Source of the DNA: Tenrec ecaudatus
Lineage: Eukaryota > Chordata > Mammalia > Afrosoricida > Tenrecidae
Assembly (NCBI RefSeq): GCF_050624435.1
Contig: NC_134541.1
Span: forward strand, 102,978,805 to 103,042,804
DNA length: 64,000 nt
Direction of reading: 5' to 3'
Numbering within the stretch: the first letter of the stretch is position 1; each line of letters opens with the position of its first letter. The notes below the pieces were generated by a model. It ran no database searches, was not told the DNA's origin, and saw only the letters and a program-made list of their open reading frames with translations. A program made the translations under genes and the position numbers. Of the stretch, positions 21,141 through 32,320 are shown piece by piece.

Positions 21141-21609
21141 GGATGTTGTTGTTGCTAGCTGACTCTCAGGTGGGATCCCAGCTACTGGTGGCCTCGTGCT
21201 CAGTGGAACAGGCACTACCAGGTTCTGCTCTGTCCCAAAGAGGTGCTATGCAGTGAAATTTATTTGACAGCGAAAGAGAATGGTTTTTAATTGAAAAATA
21301 TGTCTGAGATATAAATAACATGGCATGTTTCATTAGAAAGAAAATTTTTAGCCGGGAAATTTGAGACTATCATTTGAATGGCCCATCGTTCTAAGTTTCC
21401 TTGAAAGAAAAGTATACAATAAAAAGCAAACAAACAAAACACACTGCCAAGATTGGTTGACTCAGTAATGCATCGCCAAGCCAAACAGAATTTCAATTTC
21501 TCGGGGACTCCGTGCAGACTTTTTGGAGCCATGAAAGCAGAAAGACCCCCTAGAATTTAACCCAAAACTCTCCCCTAAAGTATCCTTGTTAAACCAAGCA
21601 ATATGGTTC
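21141..21609. other. Unassigned intergenic sequence
   Basis: AT-rich and without a gene. 'aaacacactgccaagattgg' near 21437 may be the stub of an antisense AfroSINE. Confidence 0.35.
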
Positions 21610-21780
21610 TTGTTAGGTGCCACCAAGTCAGTTCAAGCCCGTCTGGACCCTATGCACAAGGGATGGAACACTGCTGGGGCCTGAGCCTCCTCACGGCTGT
21701 TGTAGGCGTGAATCCACGGATGCAGCCACTGTGTCCATCCATCTTGTTAACGACCTTCCTCTTTTTCTAAGCAATAGTCC
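21610..21780 (-). mobile_element. RTE LINE 3' end, antisense
   Basis: It starts at 'cttgttaggtgccaccaagt', contains 'gatgcagccactgtgtccat' and ends in 'cgaccttcctctttttc', the canonical antisense order of the RTE terminus. Confidence 0.8.
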
Positions 21781-22084
21781 ACCCAAACTAGCAAAAATAA
21801 AAGCATCTGCCTTGAGCATTTGCTTAGGCTTTTTAAAGCTCTATCTGTACAGGATCAGATAGACCACAGCAACTTGATAGGGGCAGTGCGTTGATGTGAA
21901 CGAGGGAGGGACAGCCCAGGAAAAGACGGCGTGAGCATGGGTGCGCCTCTAGGAAGGTCCCAGGGTGGCTGGCTTGCACATGTTCGGTTGGGTACAGTCT
22001 CAACAACAACAACCCGAAGTAACCCTGGGAAACTAGCACAGCCCGTGGAGTCCTCCCGCACCCTGGAAAGAGCTGTCACTACCC

Positions 22085-22190
22085 TTCTTTCAGATTGAAG
22101 GACAAACTCCCCAAGGCCCCGTGAGGTTCAGTAACTGTCCTGAGGTCACATGGCTAGGAAGTGGGGGAAATCTGACTCACTTTAAAGGTT
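22085..22190 (-). mobile_element. MIR SINE, antisense
   Basis: 'cctgaggtcacatggctagg' and 'aagtgggggaaatctgactc' match the antisense MIR core and its right flank. Confidence 0.7.
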
Positions 22191-22782
22191 CCCTCTGTCC
22201 CCTAGTCCTGTCTGTGCCCACCTCTTCTGGCCCAATCAACCCATCTGTTGAAGCACCAACAGAGGATGACTTCTCGAACATGACTTCAGGACGCAGCAGC
22301 AGGCTAGCGTGGGATTACCAACACAACTGGAGCCAGCCTGGCCCCTTTTCCCAACAAGAGCCCTGCCGTTTGAGTCTCCTTCAGGAACTTGGTCTTTCCT
22401 GGCAGGGTGGTCAGCAGGGTAGGATTCCAGAGAAACAAAAGAGACTCGTTCCCAGCTCCCAGCATACTTCCAACTGTGGTGGGACCGCAGATGCTGACAC
22501 ACAATAAAGACAAGTATGGGCACATGGGGGACGTCTGTGAACTGGGGTTAATCCAGGAGGGCTCCCCAGAGGAGGGAGCGTGTGAGCCTAAAATAAAAGA
22601 ACACGGTTTACTGCTCTCTTATTACAGGGTTACTTATCTTAGTTTCCTGAAATAAAAAGGATGACCTTTGTTAAAGCTCTGCCTTTCGTAGAAAACTACA
22701 TGGCACGTAGGAATCTTGAACTGTGGGTGACTGTACCACCTCAACCCAACTCCAGCTGGAAAAGGTCCCTAGTTTGATAGAA
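22191..22782. other. Unassigned intergenic sequence
   Basis: The open frame at 22121-22507 has no recognisable domain. No repeat named. Confidence 0.35.
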
Positions 22783-22960
22783 GGAGCCCTGGTGATGTAC
22801 TGGGTTCCGCATGGGATAGCTAACTATAAAGTCAGCAGTTCAAAACCACTAACCACTCTGTGGGAGAAAGTCACAATCTCAGACACCCACTGAAGCCATT
22901 TACCCTGTCCCATCAGGCTGCTAGGCGTCGGCAGGGACTGGGTGGCAGTGAGTAAGCTTA
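22783..22960 (+). mobile_element. AfroSINE, sense (type 1), with middle deletion
   Basis: 'aaggagccctggtgatgtac', 'aagtcagcagttcaaaacca' and 'ctgtcccatcaggctgctag' are present, but the 'gatgaggctttctactcc' segment is missing. Confidence 0.85.
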
Positions 22961-23559
22961 ATGCAAGTCAAAGAGCTTGGTGACCTACTTCAACCAATAA
23001 AAACTCTTTGGATTCCAAAGGTCCATCCCATTGTACCTGTGGCCTCCATGAGTCTGGGGGCAGATTCAATGACCACTAACCACAACAGAAATTCAATATA
23101 AGCATGGAGAATCCCAAATGGCAGTGCACGAGGGAACTACGTGAAAACTGGAATCGAGAACAACAGTGACATCACCGTGCCCCTGGCTTCCCCTCAGCTT
23201 CACTATTTCTCTGCAGACAAGCTTAGGCAGTTTCCTGTTCTTCGGGGAAGAAACTGGCTGTCTTTCAGTTCCAACTCCAAGTTCCCAAGAAAGTCAAGCC
23301 AAGGGGCCCAGACAGAGTCAAGCACCTGCTGCAAAGCTAGTGAGATTCCCCTCAGGTGCTAGGAGCAGGAAGCTCAAACATGGCGACTGGGAAATCCACC
23401 CAGTGTGTTTGAGAATGGCTCTCAGCACAGGCACGGGGGCTTCTGAGCAGGAAGGTTTGTGAGCAAGGAGCCCAGCTGCATCTAGGGCTTGTTAAAGAGG
23501 ACAGACTGGGACCATAGGTTGGAGGGATCGAATTCTAGCTGGCGTGATAATCATAGGCA
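22961..23559. other. Unassigned intergenic sequence
   Basis: I see nothing that I can name. Confidence 0.35.
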
Positions 23560-23757
23560 AAGCCATTGGCACTGAACGAATTCCAGCTCATGGGGCCCTG
23601 TGTGTTACAGACTGGAACTGATCCATAGGGTTGTCTTAGCTGTCCTCTTTCTGGAAGCAGCTCGCCAGGCCTTTCTTCCACAGCACTGCTTGGCAGGTTT
23701 GAACTGTCAACCTTTAAGTTAGTAGTCAGGTGTAAAGCATTTGTGCCACCCCGAGTT
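23560..23757 (-). mobile_element. AfroSINE, antisense (type 2)
   Basis: 'gccaggcctttcttccacag', 'tttgaactgtcaacctttaa' and 'gcatttgtgccacccc' are diagnostic of type 2. Confidence 0.88.
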
Positions 23758-23799
23758 CAGAGCACATTAGTCTAAGACTCATAAATAATCATCAGCCTT

Positions 23800-24480
23800 G
23801 AGAGGATTATCAAAGAGAGGTTTATAATCAGATAAATTACATGATGAAAGATTACATATTTTGTATTGTAAAAATAACACATATTCATTATGAAACTATA
23901 GAAAAGTACAGAGGAAATACAAGTCTCATTCAATCTCACCACAGAGGGCATCTGCTATAATTAATATTTTGACTATGATTTCCTCTCATTCTTACATCTA
24001 CACACCTACACACACACACACACACACACACACTGGCATCTAGCACTGATGAGGGTGGCTTTCAGGACTAAATTGTTTAAAGGTCCTTTATGAAAGTCAC
24101 CTACTAAAATTCTGGGTCACACTATATACCAGCTATTATATCTTGATTGTGTTCACTGGACAATATTGTTATGTGGATTTCTGAACAAAATAAAGCATCA
24201 CATCTTTGGATATCATAGTTGAAGCATACATATTTCCCCTCACCATTTAATAACCTTCAAAATTAGACTCGTTCATCATCAGACTGTCCCATCATGAATC
24301 TCCTCATCTCCGCATAGTTCAGCATTTAGATCATCTCAAGATTCTACTGTTATAAATGGCCCCCAGGTGGACATTCTTCTATATAAATCTTTGTTCCCCT
24401 GTCTGTGGGATTACTGGGCCATAGGGTATGCACATTTTTTAAGTCTCTTGATACACATTGAAAATTATCCCTTTAAAAGC
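23800..24480 (-). mobile_element. Ancient L1 (L1M-type) 3' region, antisense
   Basis: Two blocks are recognised. 23865-24005 reads 'taacacatattcattatgaa' and 'aatctcaccacagagggcat'. 24340-24480 reads 'gggattactgggccataggg', then 'tatgcacattttttaagtc', a eutherian L1M hallmark. The 24035-24230 part is less certain. Confidence 0.65.
24009..24033. repeat. (CA)n microsatellite
   Basis: Twelve uninterrupted CA units. Confidence 0.95.
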
Positions 24481-24542
24481 AGTGGCTTGGAGCCAGGTAT
24501 GCATGAGAATGCTCCTTTCAGGTCAACCTTACCAGTGCGGGC

Positions 24543-24945
24543 CATGGGTTTTGCTGTTGAGTCCTGTAGAGCTAGTCTTGACTCACACAACTTCACCAAG
24601 GATTTTCTAGGTTGTAATCTTTGCAAGAGCCCTAGTGGTATAGTGGTTATGCGTTGGGCTGTGAACCACAAGGTTGGCAGTTCAAAACCACCAGCTGCTC
24701 CTTGGGAGAAAGACAGGACTTTCTACTCCCAGAAAGAATTAGTCTCAGGAACTTACAGAGGCAGTTCTACCCTGTCCTAGGCAGTCACTATGACTTGACG
24801 GCAGTGAGTTTGTTTGGGTGAGTCATTGCAAGAGCAGACTGCCAGCTCTTTCTCCTGCAGAGCTGCTGGTGGGCTCCATCCACCAAGCTTTATATTCACA
24901 GCCACACACTCAATGGTCGCACCACTAGGCTCCTTGCACTGAACA
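24543..24945 (-). mobile_element. AfroSINE, antisense, split by a sense AfroSINE
   Basis: The outer element consists of 24543-24629 ('tgctgttgagtcctgtagag', 'aggttgtaatctttgcaaga') and 24835-24945 ('tttctcctgcagagctgctg', 'cgcaccactaggctccttg'). Confidence 0.85.
24630..24825 (+). mobile_element. AfroSINE, sense, nested, with target duplication
   Basis: The best-preserved SINE of the window. The A box region is 'gtggtatagtggttatgcg', the B box region 'aggttggcagttcaaaacca', and the end 'cttgacggcagtgagtttg'. It is bounded by exact ttgcaagag at 24621-24629 and 24826-24834, and removing it restores the outer SINE. Confidence 0.93.
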
Positions 24946-25094
24946 TTAACAGATGGTTAAAGGTGAGCATGGGGAGGCCCACTGAATGATTCCCTGTGGG
25001 TAATGGCACTGGGCTCAGTTAGGCTTACTGCATGATTTTGCTTACCAGAAGACACTACCCACAGACCCCAATAAGCTTTGTTAGGCTTGGCACC

Positions 25095-25310
25095 AAGGAG
25101 CCCTGGTGGCCTCGTGGGTTACTCATTGTGCTGCTAGTCACAAGGCCGACTGTTTGAAGTCACGTACCACTCCCCCAGAGAAAGATGAGGCTGCTTTTCC
25201 CATAAAGAGTCACAGTCTTGGAACACCGCGGCACAGTTCCACTCGGTCCTGTAGGGTGGCTCTGCGTCAGAACGGACTCAGGAACAGCGAGGGAGTTTTG
25301 CGTTTGAGGA
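25095..25310 (+). mobile_element. AfroSINE, sense (type 1), full length
   Basis: 'aaggagccctggtggcctcg', 'agagaaagatgaggctgctt', 'cactcggtcctgtagggtgg' and 'cgtcagaacggactcagg'. It has several CpG sites. Confidence 0.92.
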
Positions 25311-25544
25311 TTAATTACCTCTCTGACACTCTTTTTTTTTACTAACATTTCACATTTTCTGTCCAGCGTCTCCTTTTATAGCCATGTTGTCTTTAGCTAT
25401 TAACAATTTCAGCTGAGTCAGACTCCAGTCAAGAAACAGAAGCCCTTGCTCTGCTCCTTTGATCCATTGCATATTGATTTCATGGTTTGATTCCCAGAAC
25501 GCTGCCTTTTCCCTAATATACTAATATCCAGGGCTTATTGTTAG

Positions 25545-25690
25545 GAGGATGGCTTGTTCCCAACCCTCTGTAATGCCTATCATGAAAAAGATGGGGCTTT
25601 CTATCCTATAAACAGCCTCGGAAATACATAGGAGCAGTTTGCCCAATCCAACAGGTTAGCTATGAGTTGAGATTAACTAGGTGGCAGGGA
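25545..25690 (+). mobile_element. AfroSINE, sense, partial
   Basis: 'gaaaaagatggggctttcta', 'aggagcagtttgcccaatcc' and 'gctatgagttgagattaact' mark the middle and 3' part. Confidence 0.75.
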
Positions 25691-26777
25691 GACACTGCAG
25701 TATGTGTGTCTCCCTTTGACCTTCATCAAAGCCACGTGACATGGACACAGAAAGAGAGTCTGAGGCTCGCCCAAGTTATTTGCCTAGTTCCTTGAGAGGT
25801 GTGAACTTGACCCAGCCATGGCTCTTTCTACATTATCTCTCAGGGGGCGGTGGGGGGGGGGGAAAGACATGATCCAGGGCTGCCAATGAAGAGGTTCATA
25901 TCATCAGCTCGCCATGCAGTGGTGGGGACTGAGGGAAGAGGGTAACCACAGACAAGAGACAAAGCAACTGAGGCTGGGAGTCTTATGAAGGAGGAGCCAC
26001 GAGCAGAAGAAGCCTTTCTGCTGTGGCAAAGCAGGAAGTCCCCAAAGCAGGAGGGAGTGACGCAGGCTGAGGTTCCTCCAGCCCCTGCACCCAGTTATCC
26101 CAAAGACCAAGAACTCTCCCTGCCATGCTGCATGAACCAGTTCGCTTTGCCTGTGTTCATTGGGGATAAGCTGAGGCTGCTTTCCCTGGGAGCATCCTGA
26201 GGATGGAATTGCACATCCACACGGCACTCCAGACCCTCATCTAGAACTGCTAGTGTACATCCAAAGCAGGGCTATAAAATCTTTGACATCTTTAGTAAAC
26301 AAAACGATCCAACTGTGGGCTGACTTTTTCTTCATATCGCCTCCATCTAGGTGAATACACTTCTGATGTCTGTGTTTCCAGCTCTCTAAACCTGAAAACA
26401 ATTCTGCGCTCTTAGCTGCCTGGCACGCTGAACCAGCAGTTGCTTTGCAATATTCTCTGTGTTTGGGGATCAAACAGAAGGGCCAAGGTCAGGGAAGTAG
26501 GCTGCGGGGTGGGGGTGTGTTTCCAATGAAATTCTCATAGGCCAGCCCTCGCTACCCTCAAAGAATAAGTAGGTGCATTGTCACAAAGGGAAAAAAAATG
26601 CTTAGCGCAATTTCCTGGGCCTTTCCCCACCGATGCAGTTTTCAGTGATCTTAAAACTCATCCTTATAAGCCCCTCATGATTACCCTGGTCCTTTGAGAA
26701 AATCTATCAGGATGACACTTTTGAAAACAAAACAATAACAGCTACTATAACCTTCTGCACTGACCTCCCTGTCTTGG
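25691..26777. other. Unassigned sequence with a G run
   Basis: A G-rich run at 25842-25862 (ggggcggtggggggggggg) could form a quadruplex. No exon or named repeat is seen in the remaining kilobase; the minus-strand frame 25904-26227 has no recognised domain. Confidence 0.35.
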
Positions 26778-26782
26778 GGGTT

Positions 26783-27278
26783 TGAGTTGGTTAAAGTTTA
26801 TTGTGCCAACCCGGTCAGTAAACACATGTGGGGTTAATTGAAGGGCGGAGAGATAAATGGCTCAGTGAGCCTCACCTTTCTAGTTCTTGGGTCTCTTGCT
26901 TTGTGATAGTCACACCAGGGTGCAGCTGCCTCAGCCAGTTCTCTGCTTCAGCTGGCAAGGCTCACTTCCTGCAAGACACCACTGAGAAGAAGCCGCATGG
27001 ATCTACCCCGATGCAGCCCTGGGTGTTGGGGCAGCCGTGTAGAGACCCCTGCCAGTGCTTTCCTCCTGCAGTTGGCATCATTGTGTCTGCTTTGTGAGAT
27101 GGAGGAGGACTCTGTGGACTTGTTTTGGTCATATGGGTTAATGGTTAATGTTGGACTTGTGGGCTTGGGCAGCACTGGGTTGGGTGTTTTCTTGATGTAC
27201 ATTTACCCTTTATATAAAACTCTCTCTTATACATGAGTTTCTGTGGATTTGTTTCTCTAATGTACCCAGACTAACACA
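26783..27278 (-). mobile_element. LTR-like solo element with perfect 5-bp duplication
   Basis: On the plus strand it begins TGAGTTGGTTAAAG and ends CTAACACA, so on its own strand it runs TG...CA. The flanking pentamers are identical (gggtt at 26778-26782 and 27279-27283). Length is 496 bp. On its own strand it starts TGTGTTAGTCTGGG, as do the sisters at 29317 and (TGTTTTAGGCTGGG) 56926. No internal retroviral genes are present. A solo LTR with ERVL/MaLR-like duplication size is the best reading. Confidence 0.8.
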
Positions 27279-27474
27279 GGGTTAAGTGGCCTCACAGACC
27301 CCTTTGGAAGCACTGTTTGGATTGCATCTTTCTTTTAAGGCACACTAACAGAATAGCAAGTGTATCCTAATATTTCTGTAGCTATCCTTGGATCAAAGAG
27401 ACCCATTTAAGCATGTTTTGCTTGGATTAAGCCTGTGCTTGTACAAGCTGGAAGTCTAGTAGCAATGCCTTTTT

Positions 27475-27960
27475 TTTCCTTAAAAATTAAGATTTATTGA
27501 CATATAATTCACATATACTCTTCAATGGTTTAAAGATATTTAAAAGAGTTGTGCAATTATCAGCAAAGCAAATTATTCCAGTGCTTATTATTATTAACAC
27601 CCCATTTCCCCCAAGATCCCCTGCCATGACCCTACCCAAACCAAACTCCCTCCCATCGAGTCAATGCCGACTCATAGCAACCCTGCAGGACAGAGTAGGT
27701 TTGCCCTTGTGAGTTTCTGAGACTCTCACGCTTTATGGGAGTAGAAAGCCCTGGTTCTCATTCAGAGCAGTTGGTGGTTTTAAACTGCTAACCTTACAGT
27801 TAGTAGCTCAACATCCTAATCTAGTTAGTGCCTCTATAGATTTAGTTATCCTAGATTTCATATAAAGAAAAACAGACAAAACAACAATAATAACAAAATT
27901 CAAAAGAAAAACTTCAATTGAAAAGAAAAAATTTTAAAAAGTAGAACAAAATTTAAATGA
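27475..27960 (-). mobile_element. L1 LINE 3' end, antisense, hosting an AfroSINE
   Basis: 'gatttattgacatataattc' and 'agagttgtgcaattatcagc' start it; after the SINE it resumes with 'atcctagatttcatataaag' and an A-rich end. It is the same L1 type as 7091-7345. Confidence 0.75.
27633..27825 (-). mobile_element. AfroSINE, antisense (type 1), inside L1
   Basis: 'ccaaactccctcccatcgag', 'atgggagtagaaagccctgg' and 'aaactgctaaccttacagtt'. It postdates the L1 that it interrupts. Confidence 0.9.
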
Positions 27961-28300
27961 ATCCAAAGGGAAAGTAACTGGAGTATTCAAAGATTGTCTT
28001 GAAATAAGGAATTGTCTACATGAGGTGTCAGCTAAATCCCAACTGAAGAAGCACACCAGCCTGTGTGATCCAGGATTATAAATAATAAAATCCATGATCA
28101 GAGGAGGGAGGTATACTGGAGCTTAAATTCTGAACACCTCATCTGCAGAAGGTTGTGGATGGCAGTTAATGCCCTAAATCCATTAGCAGGGCCTCTGCTT
28201 CAATTAAGCCTCTGGTAAATCCCTTCTCACCATTAACCAGGCATGTATAGCCTTTCTATCAGCCAGAGTACACTGGAAAGAGGATGAGTGCAAACATCGT
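27961..28300 (+). mobile_element. L1-associated fragment, sense
   Basis: 'aagcacaccagcctgtgtga' with 'tccaggattataaataataa' and 'agaaggttgtggatggcagt' repeats the order found at 34060-34190. It is the internal 3' UTR part of the same L1 type, in the opposite direction to the neighbouring 27475-27960 piece. Confidence 0.6.
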
Positions 28301-29040
28301 TAGGATAAAAGTAGCAGTGTTCTTTGACTGACCTTCCTTGCAGGAAAAAAAAAAAAAAGATGACGGAACCCTTGAATTAGAATGTGCTTTGTTGGTGTAC
28401 AGAACCTCACTGGAGTATATCCTTCTTGCTGCTCCCAAGTGAAGCTCTCATCTTATGGATGAGAACTTTCTTGACTTTCCCAATCTGCTGGCTCACAGAG
28501 CATCAAAATCTCCAAGCATGAGCTTTGGCCCCGGGCAGCTCTACAAACCTGGTCCCTGGGGAAGAGGGAGTAAAGGTTAAAGCTGGAGGCACTTGATCAA
28601 TACTGCATGAGAACCTCAAGAACAGTCAGAAATTAATAATGCATTCCCACACTCAACTCCTTCTTCTTTTTGCTTTCTTATTCTCAAAGCAACAGCATCA
28701 AAACGTTCATGCCAGACTGCAATTGAAAAAAAAAATCAATTAAAAAAGTTTTTGGTTTTTTTCTTGAACTTTAATGGAAGACATAATGCATTTACCATAT
28801 GGAGATGATAAAGAATCAATTAGAAAAAGTCAAAAAAGATAGTGTTTCACAAGGTTTCTGTTTCTTTCCTTTCATTTTAAGAAAAGAAGCCCACTGCAGC
28901 TTCTAGGATGTGTCTGTAGAGTAATAGATGATAAGCAAGGAAAAGGAGGAGAGGGCATATGTTCAGAGCTCTGAACATGAACTGCTGGGTACGTGCTGAG
29001 AGGAATGACTGCTCCTAAAATACAATAGATGCCTCATGCC
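28301..29040. other. Unassigned AT-rich sequence
   Basis: It contains an A14 run at 28345-28358 and several short A or T runs. No gene or named repeat is visible. Confidence 0.35.
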
Positions 29041-29100
29041 ACAATTCATAATACAGTGCTGATTTTTGGTGCCATTGAGTCGATTACAACTCAGTGACAC

Positions 29101-32000
29101 CATGTGACAAGGTTCTTGTTATTGTTGTTGGATGTTGTTGATTCAATTACCATTCATAGCAACCCCATGTACAACCAAACAAAACACTGTCGGGGCCTGT
29201 GTTGTCATCATAATTGTTCTTATGTTTGAGCCGAATGCTGCAGCCCCTGCGCCAACCCACTTTGCCAAAGGTCTTCCTCTGTTATTTGGCCCCTCTACTT
29301 TACCAAGCACGATATTTGTGTTAGTCCATTTAGACTAGAGAGACAAACTCATAGACACACATATGTATATAGGAAAGAGCTTTATATACAAGAAAAATTG
29401 AATATTGAGAAAACATCCCAGCCCAGTCCAGATCAAGTCCATAAGTCCAATATCAGCCCATAGGTCTGATACCAATTGATAAAGTCCTCTTCAGACTTGT
29501 GAAACACATGCAAAGATGCTGAATGCAGGAAGATCACAGGCCAGTGGGTGGGAAGTCTTGTGGATCCAGTGGCAGTGTAAGCATCTCAGGGCTGGAGGGG
29601 GTCTCCACATGGCTCCTCCAGCTCCCAGGGCTTTGGCTGCATCAAGATAGCTTCATGTGACTTCTCATCAGAAATGTTTCACAGGGAGTGAGCAAGTGTC
29701 CCGCCTCTAGCGAGCTATTTATCTCCAGAGCGCCTCCAAATTAGGTCATCAAGTTGTGACCTGATTGGCAGGTAAACTCTACCCCTTCACTCATAAGCCT
29801 CAAATTGACAATAGATTATGTAACTACCTCAATATTCTTCTCTAATGACTGGTCTCTCCTGCAACCAGTTAATGACGGGTCCAAAGTACATGAGTCAAAG
29901 TCTCATCAACTTTGCCTCTAAAGAGCATTTTGTCTGTACTCCTTCTAAAATAGAATGGCTTGTTCTTTTGCAGCCATAGTAGTTTCCATAGTCTTCTCCA
30001 GCACCATAATCCAAATGCATTGATTCTTCTTTGTTCTTCCTTATTCAAGGTCCAACATTCACATACATATGAGAAGATTAAAAATACCATGGCATGGGTA
30101 TTTTTACCTTACTCCTCAAAGTAGCATCCTTGCTTTTCAACACTCTAAAAATGTCTTATGCAGCAGCCATTTAACCAATGAAATGTGTCATTTGATCTCT
30201 TGCCTTTTGCTTCTATAAGCATTGACTGTGGACCCAAGCAAGACAAATTCCTTGAAATTTTCCATCTTTTCTCTGTTTACCATGATGTTACCTGCTTGTC
30301 TAGTTGTGAGCATTTGTCTTTTTCACATTGGGTTGTAATCCACACTGAAGGCTACAGTCCTTCATCTTCAGCAGCAAGTGCTTCAAGTCCTCCTCACTGT
30401 CAACAAGCAAGGTTGTGTCATCTACATATTGCAGATGGTTAATAAGTTTTCCTCCAATCCTGATACCACATTCTTCTTCATAGAATCTTCTTTCTCTGAT
30501 GATTTGCTCAGCATACAAATTCAATAAATATGGTGAAAAGATACAGCAATGATGCACAACTTTCCTGATTTTAAACCACTCTCTATGCCCTTGTTCTGTT
30601 TTCATAATGCGTCTTGATCCATGCGCAGGTTCCTCATGAGGACAATGTGGTGTTCTGGGGGTCTCAAAGCCATTCTTCTGAAAGCTACCCATAGTTTGTT
30701 GTGGTCCACACACTCAAAAATGTCTTAGCATAGTCAACAAAACCAAAAAAACCTCTTCCTTGTATCCTCTGTTTTCTGCCAAGATCCATCTCGTCTCAAT
30801 GATATCCCTAGTTTCATGGCCTCTTTTAAATTCAGTTTGAACCTCTGGTAGTTCCTTGCTACCAGAATTCATGCCGCCAATATTGTTTGATGGCCTTCAC
30901 CTAACTTTTACTTGCATATGATACTGTTGATATGATTCTATAGTTTGAGCATTCTGTTGGGTGACCTTTCTTAGGAATGGTTAAGCTATGTTTCTCTTCC
31001 AGTCTTGGCCGAGTAGTTGCCCTGGCATAGCCAAAGGAGTGCTTCCGGTGCCTCACCAGCTTGTTGAATCATTTCAATTGATATTCCATCAACTCCACTG
31101 TCTTGGCCTAGTGCTTCCAATACAGCTTGAAATTCTTCCTCCAGCACCATTGGTTCTTGATCATATGCTACCTCTTGAAATGTTAGCTGTCGACTAGTTC
31201 TCTTTGGTACCATGACTCTGTGTATTCTTTCTATCTTATGTTGATGCTTTCTACATCACTCAATATTTTTTCCATAGACTCTTTCGATATTGACACTAAA
31301 AGCTTGAGTTTTTCTTGAGTTCTTTCAGTTTAAGATATGTTGAGTGTGTTCTTCCTTCTTTATTTTTTAACTTTAGGGCTGTGCATGTTTCAATATAATA
31401 TTCTACTTTGTCTTCTTGAGCTGCCACTTTGAATTTTCTGTTCAGTTCTTTGACTTCATCATTTCTTCCACGTGCTTTAGCTACTCAACAATCAAGAACA
31501 AGCATCGGTGTCTCTTCTGACGTCCATTCTGATCGTCTCTCTCTTTCCTCTCTTTCTAATGACCCTTTGCTTTCTTCGTGTATGATGTTCCAGATGTCCT
31601 TCCACAGCTCATCAAACCCTCTGTCATTAGTGTTAATTGTGTCAAATCTGTTCTGGAGATGTTCTCTAAATTCAGGTGGAATGCATTCAAGGTCATATTT
31701 TGGCTCTCATGGACTTGCTCTGATTTTCTTCAGCTTCAGCCTGAACTTACATATGAGCAGGGTTGAACGGCCTGATAGGAATGTGTTGGCTCTCATCCTT
31801 ACAAAAGCACATCATTAGGTCTTTTGTCCTACAGAGGAACTACTGGTTATAGCCAAGTGTTTACAGACTGCACCATGTGGGTTTCTTGTAGTATTAAATC
31901 CACAGTAAAATTATATGCAAACTGGTGTCAGATGATTCCAATGTCTAGCCTATTTGAGAACCAGTGGTCCATATTCCATCTCTAGGCCAATTACTTTTTT
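29101..32000 (-). mobile_element. RTE (BovB-like) LINE, long degenerate copy
   Basis: Reading the minus strand, the element covers the middle of ORF2 to the 3' tail. The reverse-transcriptase relic is at 30300-30713 (YLLNLYAEQII; the catalytic YVDD in LQYVDDTTLL). Upstream, the finger region at 30986-31213 reads GVDGISIEMIQQAG, typical of RTE. The 3' end at 29101-29130 has the antisense of the AAC-rich tail (ttgttattgttgttgg). Several frameshifts and stops break the frame. An LTR-like element interrupts it at 29317-29831. The left part beyond about 31830 is less certain, and the endonuclease domain is missing or unrecognisable. Confidence 0.85.
29317..29831 (+). mobile_element. LTR-like solo element inside RTE, perfect 5-bp duplication
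   Basis: The 515-bp insert begins TGTGTTAGTCC and ends ACTACCTCA, with exact atatt on either side (29312-29316, 29832-29836). It contains a TATA-like 'ctttatatacaag' at about 29380. Blocks such as 'aagtccataagtccaatatc' and 'ggtctccacatggctcctcc' recur in the sister copies. It has no coding region. Confidence 0.82.
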
Positions 32001-32175
32001 AAAAAATCATATGGCTCCAAATAGTCTTAGCCCAACCTGCTGGTGCTGTGAGCACTGGGGCTTGTGTTTGGATGGGTCATAGTTCTAGCTGCTCTCGGGA
32101 CATGCTGCACTTCCATGGGCTTAGGATTATTCTTTGACTCTTAAAAACATGTGACTTTAATATATTTTAAAATAT

Positions 32176-32320
32176 GATTCTAACAATGATGAGGAATATT
32201 TTTAAATGATGAGATAAAATATTTAAAGATGATTTTAACAATGAAGAGAAATATTTTAAATGTGATTTTAACAACGATGAGAAGGATTTTTTAATGTGAT
32301 TTCAACAATGGTGAGAAATA
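32176..32320. repeat. 33-34 bp tandem repeat, about four units
   Basis: Units start with gattytaacaatg or gattttaacaacg and continue 'agaaatattttaaatgt' (starts near 32176, 32230, 32263 and 32297). The first and second units are separated by a partial unit. It lies just beyond the RTE. Confidence 0.75.

Noticed and set aside
24630..24700. Possible tRNA gene from A and B box-like words
   Set aside because: These belong to the tRNA-derived head of AfroSINE; the full cloverleaf is not retained.
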